Origin: Lepidonotus clava
Taxonomy: Eukaryota > Annelida > Polychaeta > Phyllodocida > Polynoidae
Direction: 5' to 3'
Assembly: GCA_936440205.1 (NCBI GenBank)
Contig: OW387147.1
Location: 17,261,629 to 17,325,628 of the forward strand
DNA length: 64,000 bases
The notes beneath the pieces were generated by a model. It made no database searches, was not told the origin of the DNA, and was given only the letters and a program-made list of their open reading frames with translations. Of this stretch, positions 23,130 through 34,918 are shown in pieces. Position 1 is the stretch's first letter, and each line of letters begins with the position of its first letter. A program made the position numbers and the translations under genes.

Positions 23130-23500
23130 CAATGATGACGTCACTCATCCACTCTCCATGCCACTACAAGTACCACCTTCCTTCCCGGTAACCTCCTTTT
23201 CATTTTACCTCGCCTAATTGTGTCTGAGCTTGGAGAATGTGAGCAGGCGACCTTTGATTGACAGGAACTTGGCATTTTCCATTAAATCCCGCGGCGCGCG
23301 CAGTTCAGGACTCGCTGCGTCACTGTGTAAATGTCGGCTGCTCCTTCCCGCCAAATGAACTGTCAGCATCTGTCACGACGTCCGGCGTCGCCCAACGTCG
23401 TCAGGTGACAACGCACCGGGAGCTCTCTCCAGGTGGTCAGGGTGTGACCTTGTAAGTCGCCTATAAAACGCTCTGCTGGCTATAAATAGGCCTAGTATGG
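23130..23500 (+). promoter_or_regulatory. Candidate regulatory or promoter patch
   Basis: This CpG-richer island in AT-rich DNA has a perfect CRE (TGACGTCA, 23136-23143), the run CCGCGGCGCGCGC near 23289 and two TATA-like boxes, CTATAAAA at 23461 and CTATAAATA at 23481. A possible 5' exon end (AAGGAG|GTGAGG) lies near 23597. No reading frame follows, so which gene it would serve is unknown. Confidence 0.3.
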
Positions 23501-23599
23501 CGAGGGGTGGAGCACTGGGTGTGAGGGATTTCCCCTTTTTCATAGAATGCTGCTGTTATTTCAGCTGACACTGAACATCTTCCACCCACGCCTAAGGAG

Positions 23600-26125
23600 G
23601 TGAGGCTAATCGGCCAGTTTCTGTTTCTTAGAATTCAATAACTGTTGCACTTGTCGACCCTTGTCACTTGGGCTTGTCACCGACGAATAATTTATTAATA
23701 TACATAGCTATAAAAGACCATGCTGAGATATATGACAGATGGAGAGTTATAAATATACACACTACGAAAGGAGGCATGATGCTATGTGTATGCAATACAC
23801 CGAGCAATAAAAAGTTTATACATGTATATAGTGACTGATATTGGCTGTATTAAATTAGAATATAAAAGATATGGATCCAGATGCAAAGCTGATCTAATTT
23901 CTTTTTTTTAAAGGAGCAATATTGTGCTGAACTGTAACCTAACTTTTGTTTTTGATGATATATAGGCCTATATATCCCAATCAAAGTATGATAAGTAACG
24001 ACGTCCACATAACAATTTTGCAAATCAAAAGCTTCTTAGAACTTGTGATTGATACCTTATTTTCAAATAATATAGGCCCTACCAATAATGGAGGGAGTGA
24101 ATGACTACTTCTTATAGGCATAGAGATACATATTAAGATATGTGTCTATGTTCTTAGGTAATGAAATTATATATTATATGTTTATATATAATCCTTTGTA
24201 TATACATATTCATGTAAATATAGACCTATATTATATAAATGTATAATTATTAATATCATTATTCCCTTTTTAATTGTTTTTATTGAGCAAAGGATGGCTC
24301 AGCATAGCTGATATTCAGCATATTCCCTTTTAGCTTATAGTTCCTTCCAAGATAAAAGTAGGAAGATTCCTTTACTTCAAACTTGTTCACCAGTCCGGAG
24401 TGACATTTCTGAACAATTGCCGCCACTAACGTAATAGTTTGCGGTTAACCAAGCACTTTAACCGGCCTCACTTTGATAAGAGATGGCCACCTATAGGTAT
24501 CTTATACAAAGGGGGTCCCATCCACGCCTCGCGCCTGGGGGCTGTCTGTCCGGATAATTGGGATGATTTACGACAGCTGCATGGCAGACGACATTTTCAC
24601 AATCGTTCGGCAACAATCTGACGGTTCGACACAGTGGCGGCAAAGCAGAATTGGCGGGTGTATGTAACAACAATGTCGCCTAGTCACCGCAAAAATGTCG
24701 TCTGCGGCGGTTAATTTCATCAAACCAACAGAGAGGCAAAGACAGGCGGCAATTTGTGATAGACGCTGACGATATCCAAGCAGCAACCACTTCCGGGTTA
24801 CTGAAACGCTGCCCTTGATGTTCATTTGGGAATTCCTGTGGTTTTAGGGAACGCTGACTGAAGCTCATTAATTTAGGTATGAACGCCGTGACGCGGTTCT
24901 CTGCGTAACACCGACTCGGACGGCAGAGGGCGCCTCGGCTCTGCGGCTGTCCACTTCCTCTTCCGGTCAATTAGACCCGCCGGGAGTGCCGCCTTGCGGT
25001 TTGGTAGAGAACCATGTTCAGTCTCCACTGGGTATGGTTGGGTTTCGTTTTCCAGCAAAAGTACATTCTTTTGCTTTGTTTTATAAATGAGCTCCAGATG
25101 TGAGTTTGATAGGGTGAGCGCGGGCTCTACATTTTTCGAGGGGAAACTTGATTAAAATCGTGCTCAATCTTAGATGACTTGGGCTATGAAACTGATACGC
25201 CAGTCCTTGCTGTGTACATGTATTAGTTTTTGCCTCGCAAAGTAAAATACTGTTGATTATCGAAGTATAGACCATAAAATTACAAAACACATAAGAAGTG
25301 CTAGGTCATTAAAAAGGGATAAACTATAGAACATCTCGGATTTCTCACGGTGTCAGGTTCTAATCAAAACATGAATGACAGGACGACAGGGGCTTTCCTG
25401 AATTGTAAGTTTTCCACGCAAAAGGAAATAAATCATGGGTCCTTTTTAACTCACATTCTGTAAACGTGTTTCCCTACGTCTAGCATTGATTTGTCGTGCT
25501 TCCAGAAAGATGCATACATGAGGGTGATGGCGGATTTCAAAAGGGTCCGGGTTCCTCTAAGAGTTTCGAACCGATTTTCCAAAGTTTTAATAGGCCTAAT
25601 GGAAGTACAAATATAGCGGATTTTGCCACAACAAGCGAATTTTGTTAAAATAATTCCTAATCTATAATATTTGCCAATCTATCTATTCTGCTGGGAACCC
25701 CCTTAAATTTCCCCCCATGTGGACCCCTTGTATTATTATTGTTAGGTGCGCCTGTCTCATAGGTCATTGTATTCTTTGTCTAGTTTCAAAACTTGAGAGA
25801 AGTTTAACAGATACCTCAAGAATAGACACCAGTGATAAGGCATAAATGGCGCTGCTCCTTTTTAAACCATTTTTGTAACAGAAAGAAAATCGCGACCCGA
25901 AAATATAATTCCAAATAGCCCGAAAACCTATTAGAAGAAATATTAAGTCAGTTGGCGTTTCGTCGCATAGTGTAACAGTCGCTTTAACCGTTTCAGCTCA
26001 CTGGTTGTAGACTTTTCACGCACATATGGACCCACGCCCTGAGAGGAACTCCGATTTATGGGGAGGGGCTGGCAGCCACAAACATTGTGATCATGGTTAT
26101 GGTTAGATATTATTGCCCTCACCTG
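23600..26125. other. Intergenic DNA with a GC-richer core at 24.4-25.1 kb
   Basis: Between 24400 and 25080 there are many CpGs, with open frames of 60 to 96 codons on both strands, none recognisable. It may be regulatory or an old insertion. Confidence 0.3.
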
Positions 26126-26205
26126 AGTTTTATGAAGCCATCAAATCGCCCCCTGCCAGCCACTCCACCCACTGCCTGGGGCGGCAGCGTCCCCCCTGGA
26201 GGAAG
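26126..26205 (+). CDS. Possible short exon
   Basis: An open piece (FYEAIKSPPASHSTHC and on) sits between an AG after a short pyrimidine tract and a strong donor, AAG|GTATGT (26206). It is GC-rich like the Ig-gene exons. There is no homology in memory, so treat it as a hint only. Confidence 0.15.
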
Positions 26206-26491
26206 GTATGTCGGTATGGCAAGGATTCCCCCTCGGGTCGAGGCCTACACACCTTCAACGGACAACTATTGGCCCTACTGTGCATGGAGGTGGGGGTGGG
26301 ATGCACATCCCTGTTGAAATTACATTGAAATAAGATTTGTAAACGCGATGTCTCTGAGAGACAAGTGTGTGTGAGATTCACATATGATATGAACATGTAA
26401 AATTACATTGTTCATGTGTATACATGTATGTATTAGTTCATGCTCATGTATACATACATGTTTCTGATGTATAGGCCTATACATGTATATC

Positions 26492-26695
26492 CATGTATGT
26501 ATGTATGTATGTATGTATGTATGTATGTATGTATGTATGTATGTATGTATGTGTATGTATGTATGTATGTATGTGTGTGTATGTATGTGTGTATATATAT
26601 ATGTGTGTGTGTATGTATGTATATGTATGTATGTATGCGTGTGTGTCTGTGTGTGTGCTTGCGTGCGTGCATGCATGCATGTGTGTGTGTGTGTG

Positions 26696-26727
<32 letters not shown>

Positions 26728-26747
26728 TGCATGCATGTATATAAATG
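26492..26747. repeat. Compound (ATGT)n/(TG)n microsatellite
   Basis: About 250 bp of ATGT units are interrupted by TG, TA and GCAT stretches. Frames of up to 151 codons on both strands (Met-Tyr-Val-Cys or His-Thr-Tyr-Ile repeats) are artefacts. Confidence 0.97.
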
Positions 26748-26759
26748 TAGTGTAGAAAT

Positions 26760-29000
26760 CAGTGACGTTGACCATTAAAATAAGAGGCGCCCATGATCGA
26801 ATACATACATGTACATTCTGTACATGATATATTTATTCCAAACCGTAAAGTTTAATTTATATCCATTCTGTAAAGTCTTATTCAAGGCTTTAACGTTAAA
26901 TGATGGTTTGGGTGAATACCATCTTCATTCGATCGAAAAAAAATATATAAAGGAGATAAGCCGATTTCGTTTTCCTTCTCTTTTTGTTTCCGAAGCCGGT
27001 GCGCGTGGGTGAACGTTGCTGAAATATTTACCCAGCCAAACAACATGCATCTAAATCTGCTGTCTTACATGTGTCCTGTTTACAGGTTAGAATGAAGAAT
27101 TAAGCGAGAGGAAGCTGAAAAAGAGAAACTAGAATGTCCGCTGCCCCACCCGCCACCTGCTGGCCAGGTGCGGAAGTCGTTGTTAAGTACAGGTGGGATT
27201 TTTGTACTATACGTACTTAATCAACATTACAGATACATGGCTGCTCAAAAATCTGTATTTACGATTTTATATACATTGAATATTTAACTGATCGATATGT
27301 ACAGAGACTTTCGAGTTGCAATAGGTCTTGTACAATTGAGGAAATAACATATTAGTTGTACATGTGTCTTACCATATTCAATCATAATGTATCTCTATAG
27401 TCTAAAATTCTGTTGGGAATTAAAGTGGGGAAAGAACACAGTTTTTTTAAGCGAAAATGATGATGAAAAGAGAGAGGATATTGGCTTGCGGCCGGTGCAA
27501 GATCACTGCATAGAGAAATACGAAATATTTCGTCATTTTTCTGAAGGAATTCTGATGTTTTGGCCATAGGTGTAGATGTGCGGGAGGCTGAACATACCGT
27601 GAAGGCACGTAGCATGAATTCCAGGCTCTGGCTACAACTGTAATTTCCCATCGAATTTCCTGGATGCATGTTTGTAAGAGAGGCAGGCCTAGGGGTTCGA
27701 CAGGCGCAGAGATAGATGGACCTATGGAATCCACATTTCTCAGCATCACTTCTAGAACAAAAAGTTCTCGAAGCTTAGGAATCTACATTCAAATCTACAT
27801 TTCTGACGTGGTTTTTCACTTACGTAGAACTTTTGTTATGACCTCTCTCTAACATCTATTCAGTAAGAAACTCTCAAAACAATATTCTTGCAAAACGTCA
27901 CATAAGAATGACATCATAGATAAAGATAAATTTCAACAATTGTACCTCATCCTGTAACTGGGTGGTGTATATAAACCGGGTTTTCCTTTTTGTATTACCC
28001 TAACAAAAACAAATGCTTCTTTCGTAAATCTGGGTATACATTTTGGCAAGGTTTGGTAATATAGGTTAATACATGGTGCTATGATGCATACCTCTCTATT
28101 ATCGCTCACTATTTGCCATTTGAGATGCAGTCGGAAGGAGAGAATGGTTGCAATGTGGGGAGACAGGGGAATTCGCCCCATCGGAAGGAAAACCTTCCTG
28201 GAAACAGGAGAAGGAATGTCAGACCTTGATGTGGGTTATGACTGGGGACTATGTGTTGAATGCAGGCTCCATAGGTATGAGGGGGAGCTGGCACACCCGT
28301 GTACCTATACGGCCAATGAGGGCCCCGATCCCGCCAATCAATTAAGGAATCCGGAACTAGATTGCATTATGGCCAGAATTACATAGTACGGACTATTTCC
28401 CCAGAGAACCACCGAAAAATATGATGATTAGAGTGTTAGTAATGTTAGCAGCTGGTAAGTAAATAAGAAAGTCCTAATTATCTGACAAAAGTTAGTCATT
28501 TTGCCTGCTTGTTGTACAAATTTTCTTACCTGCTTCTAACTAAGGAAAAGTTTATTTGACTAACCTTTGGCCAGTGTGTCTAGCTTTTGTGGAAAGGTCT
28601 TATATATATGACGACCAAGCATCATGGTTTTACGTTCAAAAACGTTGCTACCCTAATGATCGAGCTGTCATGCTGTGACCAGGGGCTTTCCCAGCAAAAG
28701 TAGGATGGAATGGTCAAGTTTTGACACGTTATGTGTTAAATTCACGTTCTACGACGTTACCAGAACGTTTTGTCACATTCTAATCACGTTCTGCGACAGT
28801 ACCAGAACGTTTTGCATGCACATTATGTTCTTGGCTTGGAGGTTTCTAAAGGCAGTGCCTGTTACTGCAACACATGCAGACTACTTAAACCACCGTCTCA
28901 GTGCTCTCACATCCTGATCATACCTGCACCCGTAAATTAAGGCATTTATTTTTATACAGGTGTAAGACAGGTGTGGGCCCTAATGGTTTTAACTGAAGGT
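26760..29000. other. Intergenic DNA, no gene seen
   Basis: Frames of up to 101 codons at 27382-28386 are unconvincing. At 28633-28815 there are repeated ACGTT/AGAACGTT motifs like those in the CCCAGC-type elements, so a decayed copy probably lies there. Confidence 0.4.
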
Positions 29001-29142
29001 TTCCATATGGACCTTTTTCATTCGAGGGGTGCACTAGTACTGTTATTAGTATGGGCGGCCTGAGCCAATGAGATTGCCAATGAATTTCTATGGGTCCATG
29101 CTAAAAGATTTGGGTGACGGCATCACAGGGAGTGCCCAAGGG

Positions 29143-29248
29143 AGGGTTCAGTGCGCAAACTTGTAAAAAAGATGTATAGGGAGTGGCACTTCATTTCAAT
29201 TCCCAAACTCGCTATACACCTTTCTCATGATTCTGCGCACTGAACCCT
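29143..29248. repeat. Inverted repeat, 15-bp arms
   Basis: AGGGTTCAGTGCGCA (29143-29157) and its exact inverse (29234-29248) enclose 76 bp with further partial pairing (ATGTATAGGGA against TCGCTATACAC). It is likely part of a foldback MITE. Confidence 0.6.
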
Positions 29249-30480
29249 TGTGGCGAGGCCCAATTGTAATCCATTATACCAAACTCATTGGTTCAAGTCT
29301 TTACCTCAAGCATGGGGGCACACTAATGAACATTTCTAAATTGTGCTACTTGCAGAATTCAGGGGTTCAATCTCACCCCACTCCGTCCCGTTCCAAAACT
29401 GGGATTCCTCAACCAGCAGTGAAGTTCCGGTATGATTATGACCAGATTACCTCCTCCAGTAACCCTCCCCTAGCTTCCCCTCAGGCCGACCACCCACACT
29501 TGTAAGCCTATAGACCTATTCACTTAGAAAGGGTGACTTTTTCACCACTTTACATCCATTCATGAAGCATGTAAAACACATCATCGAGTCTCCAATTTAG
29601 TTATTGAATGACCAAGGATGTATAGGATACATCATGGTATTTCTTTTAAGTGGTCTTAGAATATTATTGGCCAATTGCTCATGATTTAGTACTCAAAAAC
29701 CTGTCATATCACAAATTAGCCCATTCAATGACCAAATCCTGTAACAACTCCCAATAGGGAATCTCTGAAAATCATCAATTTCAGCACTTTTTGATCATTT
29801 TACATTTTCAAAGATTCAGCCATAAAAATCATAACTACAAGTTACAGCCACTAACACCATTGCAATCTTAAAGTAAGTACAGATGTGCCTAATATATTTA
29901 TTTTCATATGTCGATCACAGATATTAGATTCTTTCTTTGGAGCCTCAAATTAGATTATACCACTTTATTGTAAGATTTTTTTTCAGATTTTGGTTCCAAA
30001 TAGAGTGTTTTCATTCTTTGATATGTTTTACTAAACCAGTCTGGATGGATTGTCCAATTGATTCTGAATCCTATGGTATATGAAATAATATTGTATCTGA
30101 TATACCTAGGGAGGTATGGATGTTTGAAAACAATGCCTTGTTCCATAACTTTTAAAGTCATCCTTTCTTGGCACACGAGTCTATAGCCAGGGCTCCACCC
30201 AAACCAACTGCCTCAGCTCCCACCCATATCCAGAGTCAGATATTACACAATGTGCCCCGGCTGTTGACCTGCGGTTTACCTGTGGCATATAAGGTCGACC
30301 CATCATACATGTAGATCAAGTATTCAGAAAATCCGAGCCGTGTTTAATACAGATTCAGACTCCCCACATTCCATTTCTGACACCCTTCACACGTACCCTG
30401 CATGTGTTTTGGATAGCAATACACAAGCCCTGCCCTGGGGTAAGGCATGGACGGGGATTTTTTAATATTCGTTTCTTTCT
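29249..30480. other. Intergenic DNA, no gene seen
   Basis: Only short frames without recognisable content lie here. Confidence 0.4.
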
Positions 30481-30491
30481 ATTTTCTATAT

Positions 30492-30655
30492 GGGGCTTTC
30501 CATTAAGTAGTACGTACGTTTATTTTCGAACAATTCAGACATCCCCTCCTTGGATCAATAAACGCACTGGATTTGTGAAGGAACATACGTCCATTTTCAA
30601 ATATTTCAGACCCCCTACCCACTCCCTTGATCCGTACGTACGCTGGAAATGCCCC
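30492..30655. mobile_element. Short MITE with GGGGCTTTCCATTAAG-type ends
   Basis: The left end GGGGCTTTCCATTAAGTAG plus GTACGTACG faces the inverse GGGGCATTTCCAG plus GTACGTACG on the right, 164 bp in all. A similar left end, GGGGCCTTCCATTAAGCAC, occurs at 61499. The superfamily is not assigned. Confidence 0.5.
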
Positions 30656-30682
30656 TAACGTGGTAGGATATATGATACATAC

Positions 30683-30845
30683 ATATAACCAACCAAGAAG
30701 GGAGTACAAGGGTGGTTATCACCCCAAGCCGGGACCCCGATATCAGCCCGAGGCCAGGGCCCGAAGGGCCGGCCGAGGGCTGATATCGGGGTCTCGGCGA
30801 GGGGTGATAACCGCCCGAGTACTCCCTTCGCGGTTGGTTATGGAT
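30683..30845. repeat. GC-rich palindromic foldback
   Basis: The arms share ATAACCAACC, GAAGGGAGTAC, GGTTATCACCCC, GACCCCGATATCAGCCC and their inverses around a GGCCAGGGCCC centre, giving a hairpin of about 160 bp. It is far more GC-rich than its surroundings. The GGTATAATAAAT motif beside its right arm recurs inverted at 31184-31195. It is probably a foldback transposon core. Confidence 0.75.
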
Positions 30846-30869
30846 TTATTATACCTTTTCTGTTAGATT

Positions 30870-32880
30870 TGAGCTCCCCAGAAAGGATGCACAGCAATCA
30901 GTGATGGTGGGACTGTGATGCTGCACATTCTTTTATGTTTTTTTCATATAACTCTTTTGATATCCATCAAATCTACAAACAGTAAGCAGTAAAATGTAGC
31001 TAGGAACGTTGTGCAGATAATGCAAAGGTTAGATTTTTTAATTCTTAATGATTTCATTTTTTCATGAATTTTAGAAAAATAAAAAGTTTCTGTATCACAC
31101 TGCAGTGTGATACAAGGCTGGTTATCACCCAGGTTTGTATCGCCCTGAGTTAAACTCTTAACTACTAACCTTGTATCACACTAAGGTATAATAAATTAAT
31201 AGAAGACACCTACAATTAGATTTGAGACAGCCCGCCGTATTTGTTATCAATATCGTTGGTAATATACCTGTAATCATAATTCTCATTCATATCATTCATA
31301 TAGGGGCTTATACACAATAATGAGAATCAAAATTCGTGTTCAAGCAATAATTTCAAAAAACCTTTTTAATTCAATTATGAGAGGCAAGTGTGACTATTCT
31401 CCCATCATAATTTCAGGCATAAAGTATGCGCCCATTCTTTGTATGGCGAATGAAAAATAACATATAAAAGAAAACCCTCAAGGTTCACGGGGCCAGAATA
31501 TGGTTAATGGTTATGGCAGAACTTTCTTGGTATGCAGCCAAGGTTTACACATGATAAAATGAGAAACAACTGCACCTGTCTTTGTAATTCGCCCATGACT
31601 ACCAGTTCTTTGCTGTCTAAAATATCTCCTTCCAACTAACTTTACTGCATGTCCTTTCTAAATATAGCTTTGGCAAACATAAAACACGAGAGGGGTGAGG
31701 GTACCTCTGAAGAAAAAAAAGAAAGGGCTGCTCCTAACTTACACGTGCGGTATTTGGCCATGAAATGTAATGGTTACCCAGAAACACAAGGCACGAGCAC
31801 CTGTCATTCTATTTATAGAACGCCTTGTCTATTTCTGGACCCTGAGCTTCCGCATTTATTGGCATTCGCCATGTTGGAGTTCCGAGAAACCCCTCTGGCG
31901 TAAGGAAGAACTTTGATTACCAACAATAGAGAAGGCAGGAAGTGGAAAGGGGCCCCTGCTCTCCAAGCAGGTGGGGGCACTATGTAGAACGGATGCTTTG
32001 AGATGCAGGGCGGGGCTCAGAATGCGCTTGGAGACAGTAACTGCTGATGCGGACCAAGTGCGCATGCACTGCTGGCAAACAATGATTCTGTGTTGAGAGA
32101 GAAAGCACGCATGCTATGGTTTCTTGTTGCTTCAGCCCACCCAATACCCAGTGGTCGGTGGAGAGCTACATGGGGCTTTGGTATACATGTAAACATGGGC
32201 GCTATCTCAACGTATCACATGTTGCTAGTCGACGGTGTAACATGTGAATGCTTACTTGCAACAATCCAATACGATAGGGGCTGACAGAAGTGAGAAAACA
32301 CAATTATTTGCAAGATAAAAATATGGGCCAATAGACGTATTTGTTTTATATACAAAGAGTATATTTGCCCATGATTCGTGAGTAGTAGTGATGTTTGTGT
32401 GCATTGTAGACTGGAATGGCATGGCATTCATGTCATTTGTATACATATTACAATCTTACGCAGAGAACCCTTAAGCCTAAGGCACTTTGGGTGGAACAGC
32501 ATAGATCCAGCCGATAACACTGGTATTTCTCCTGTACCCGAGGCGATCTTGCTAACATATAGGAATACATAAAAATAGGTGCTCTTACAGAGATATGGAA
32601 GTCAATGGATCCAATGTATAGTTCCGGGGAAACCCGCCATTCCCCCCTCCATATCCCTCGGACATAAAGGTCGGGTCGTGACCTCATATTATGTTGTTCC
32701 TCCCAGCGGATCCACCTTTGAGTGGTTTCTTTCCTCGGCGGCCCTTTGCATCAGTTACCACTCTTTTTCAGCCTACTTACTCAGGTGTTTTCCGGCTGCA
32801 TGTATTCTCTGTAAACGGCCCCATCCCTCCGCCCGCCGACCCCTGCATTTACCGCGCGGCGTAGAGCCCCCACTGCTGCC
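30870..32880. other. Intergenic DNA, no gene seen
   Basis: It contains the hairpin TATCACACTGCAGTGTGATA at 31095-31114 and a repeated TATCACAC near 31170. Short frames only. Confidence 0.4.
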
Positions 32881-32884
32881 CTCA

Positions 32885-33010
32885 GCACAAAAAAACGACG
32901 CGGAAGTGATCTCTCAGTTGTTTCCGCTTCCCGTTTTTTCTCGTCGATTTCCGGTTCCCTTTTCGTCAGGAATGTGGTGGCAACCATCAACATGGCGTAC
33001 ATAGTCGGCA
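32885..33010 (+). promoter_or_regulatory. Candidate TATA-less promoter (ETS and YY1-like sites)
   Basis: Several GGAA cores (GCGGAAGTG, CCGCTTCCCG, TTCCGGTTCC) are followed by CAACATGGCG, the YY1-type motif typical of 5' UTR/start regions of housekeeping genes. The ATG at 32992 opens only a short frame before a G-rich tract. No downstream gene is recognised. Confidence 0.3.
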
Positions 33011-33364
33011 CGTACGGGGTGGGGGTGGGGTTCAGTTGGGGTGGGGTTGGGGTGGGTGGGGAGGTGGTGGGGTTGAGTGATGATGGTTGGGGTCCGTAGG
33101 GTTGTGCTAGGAACAATTTACTGAATTGTTGAGAACATATTCAGGTCGGGTAGAGTATAAGCATTGTTTTTCTCCACGAGGGAAATGTTACCAGCTGAGC
33201 TATACATAGGAGGGATCCTTTGGTAAAACTTGTGTAGAAAGAGAAACGATTAGGATTTGATCAACGTTTGTGGTGTACAGCAAATGCTGTTTAGTGCATT
33301 ATGTGTTGTGCGAGGTTTCATTATAAAAGGCTCTTCCTCTGCTTTTAGAAAACTATAGTACTTA

Positions 33365-34916
33365 CCCAGCAAACACACTACGTATATACAACGTTGTGTG
33401 AAGGTTGTAGATTGGTTAGGATGTCAAACACGTGCCAGCAACGTTGTCTTAACGTTGAAGTGCAACGTTGTACGATGACATGCATGCAACGTCATGCTTT
33501 TACGTTGCATTTACGTTGTATGTACAACATAATTTCAATTACGTTGTGTACACGTTGTGTAAACGTTGTGATTTATGACAGGAAATTATTGTATAACATG
33601 AGAGTATCTTTTGTCTGTACACATCAAAGATGTTATATTCAAAGGGCCCTGATAAGACTTGTGCGATGGGAAGCCAGGGATTAGGGTCAGATTCTGGGAT
33701 AGAAATAGCATAAGGGGCTGGGTTTCTGTAAATATCAAGGCCCCCTGGTTGCCCAGTGGGCCAGTTGAAACAAAACAATTGCACAAGAAGGATGTGCGTA
33801 GGCCTACCAGTTAGCTGATTGAGAATAGGGTGAGTATCTTCATTTTATCCTTTTAAATTTGAATTATCAATTGAAATAATGTAATACTAAATCTAATACT
33901 AGTATATTTTTCTTGACTTAAGATTTACTTAAGGACGCAAGTGAACTAGAAAGGATAATGCTTTTATCAGGTCGGGGACACCACAGGAGTGAATGATAGA
34001 TTTATATCTATATCTCTTTTGATTGTGATTGAATCTTCGTACAGTAAGTGACAAAAAAAGCTTGCTATAGACCACACCAAAGTATTCAATCTTTTAGATT
34101 AATACGTATCCTTAGAGTCATATGACTAAATTAGAGAAAACTATATCTCCCATAGCCTGAGCCCTCCAGTTTCAATGCATGATTTATAGCCATTATGGCC
34201 ATATGGCCATAATGGCTATAAATATATAGATCAAAGCCTGTAACTTTTTAAAATTTTGTCAAAACGTGGAACAGTAGCCCTGATATCACAGGACAGCCCG
34301 TTTTTCTGTGGTAACCACAACCTGTTTATAGTGAAAATTAACCTAATTACCTAGGTACGACTTATCATGTGATATGCTGACAAGTGTATAGATGGTGCAA
34401 TCATCAGTATACCTATAGTTTCATATATACATTTTGGATTTCTATAATATAAACGTTCAATGTTTAAATTCTTGATGTGTTTCTTTCTTCTTGCATCCCA
34501 TCTGGTTATCTGTTTTTCTACTTATTTTCAGGTGATGTCCCTGGCACAATACTTGAATATATAACACTAAATCATTTTTAAAGGATACAATCAATAAAGT
34601 TTTGTTTCTTTTCTGTCATTCTTCAAAAGATGTATGAAGGTTATCAGTGTAATGTTAGTAACAACGTTGTGACAACGTGCCTGTGAGTCTAAATTTTTAC
34701 GTGGTGGCAACATAAAATAATTACGTTGTGACAACAGACCATTCACAACGTTGTGTATTGGTTGTGAGGAGGTTGTGTGCAACATAATTTACAACGTTGT
34801 CACAACGTTTCTGGGAGTCTACATTTTTACGTAGTGACAACGAAAAATTGCAACGTTGTCACAACCAAACTGCAACATTGTCACAACGTTGTGGCAACGT
34901 GATTTTGTTTGCTGGG
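33365..34916. mobile_element. 1.55-kb non-autonomous DNA element with ACGTTG arrays
   Basis: Terminal inverted repeats CCCAGCAAACA are flanked by TA on both sides (33363-33364 and 34917-34918). Inside each end lies a subterminal array of ACGTTG/CAACGT words in both directions (about 33380-33570 and 34660-34900). The roughly 1-kb centre has no credible frame and carries a perfect 42-bp palindrome. It shares end motifs with 554-904. Dense subterminal motifs would be transposase-binding sites; TA duplication hints at Tc1/mariner-like, but no transposase is seen. Confidence 0.65.
34182..34223. repeat. Perfect 42-bp palindrome
   Basis: The arm ATTTATAGCCATTATGGCC plus AT is followed without spacer by its exact inverse, centred at 34202.5. 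It lies in the interior of the ACGTTG-array element. Confidence 0.95.
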
Positions 34917-34918
34917 TA

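Noticed and set aside
26320-26778. Long frames of Met-Tyr-Val-Cys and His-Thr-Tyr-Ile repeats on both strands
   Set aside because: They are translations of the ATGT/TG microsatellite; the same occurs at 54698-55171.
32579-33116. Frames of 141 codons (plus) and 111 codons (minus)
   Set aside because: They face each other over the same GC-rich patch, and neither resembles a known protein.
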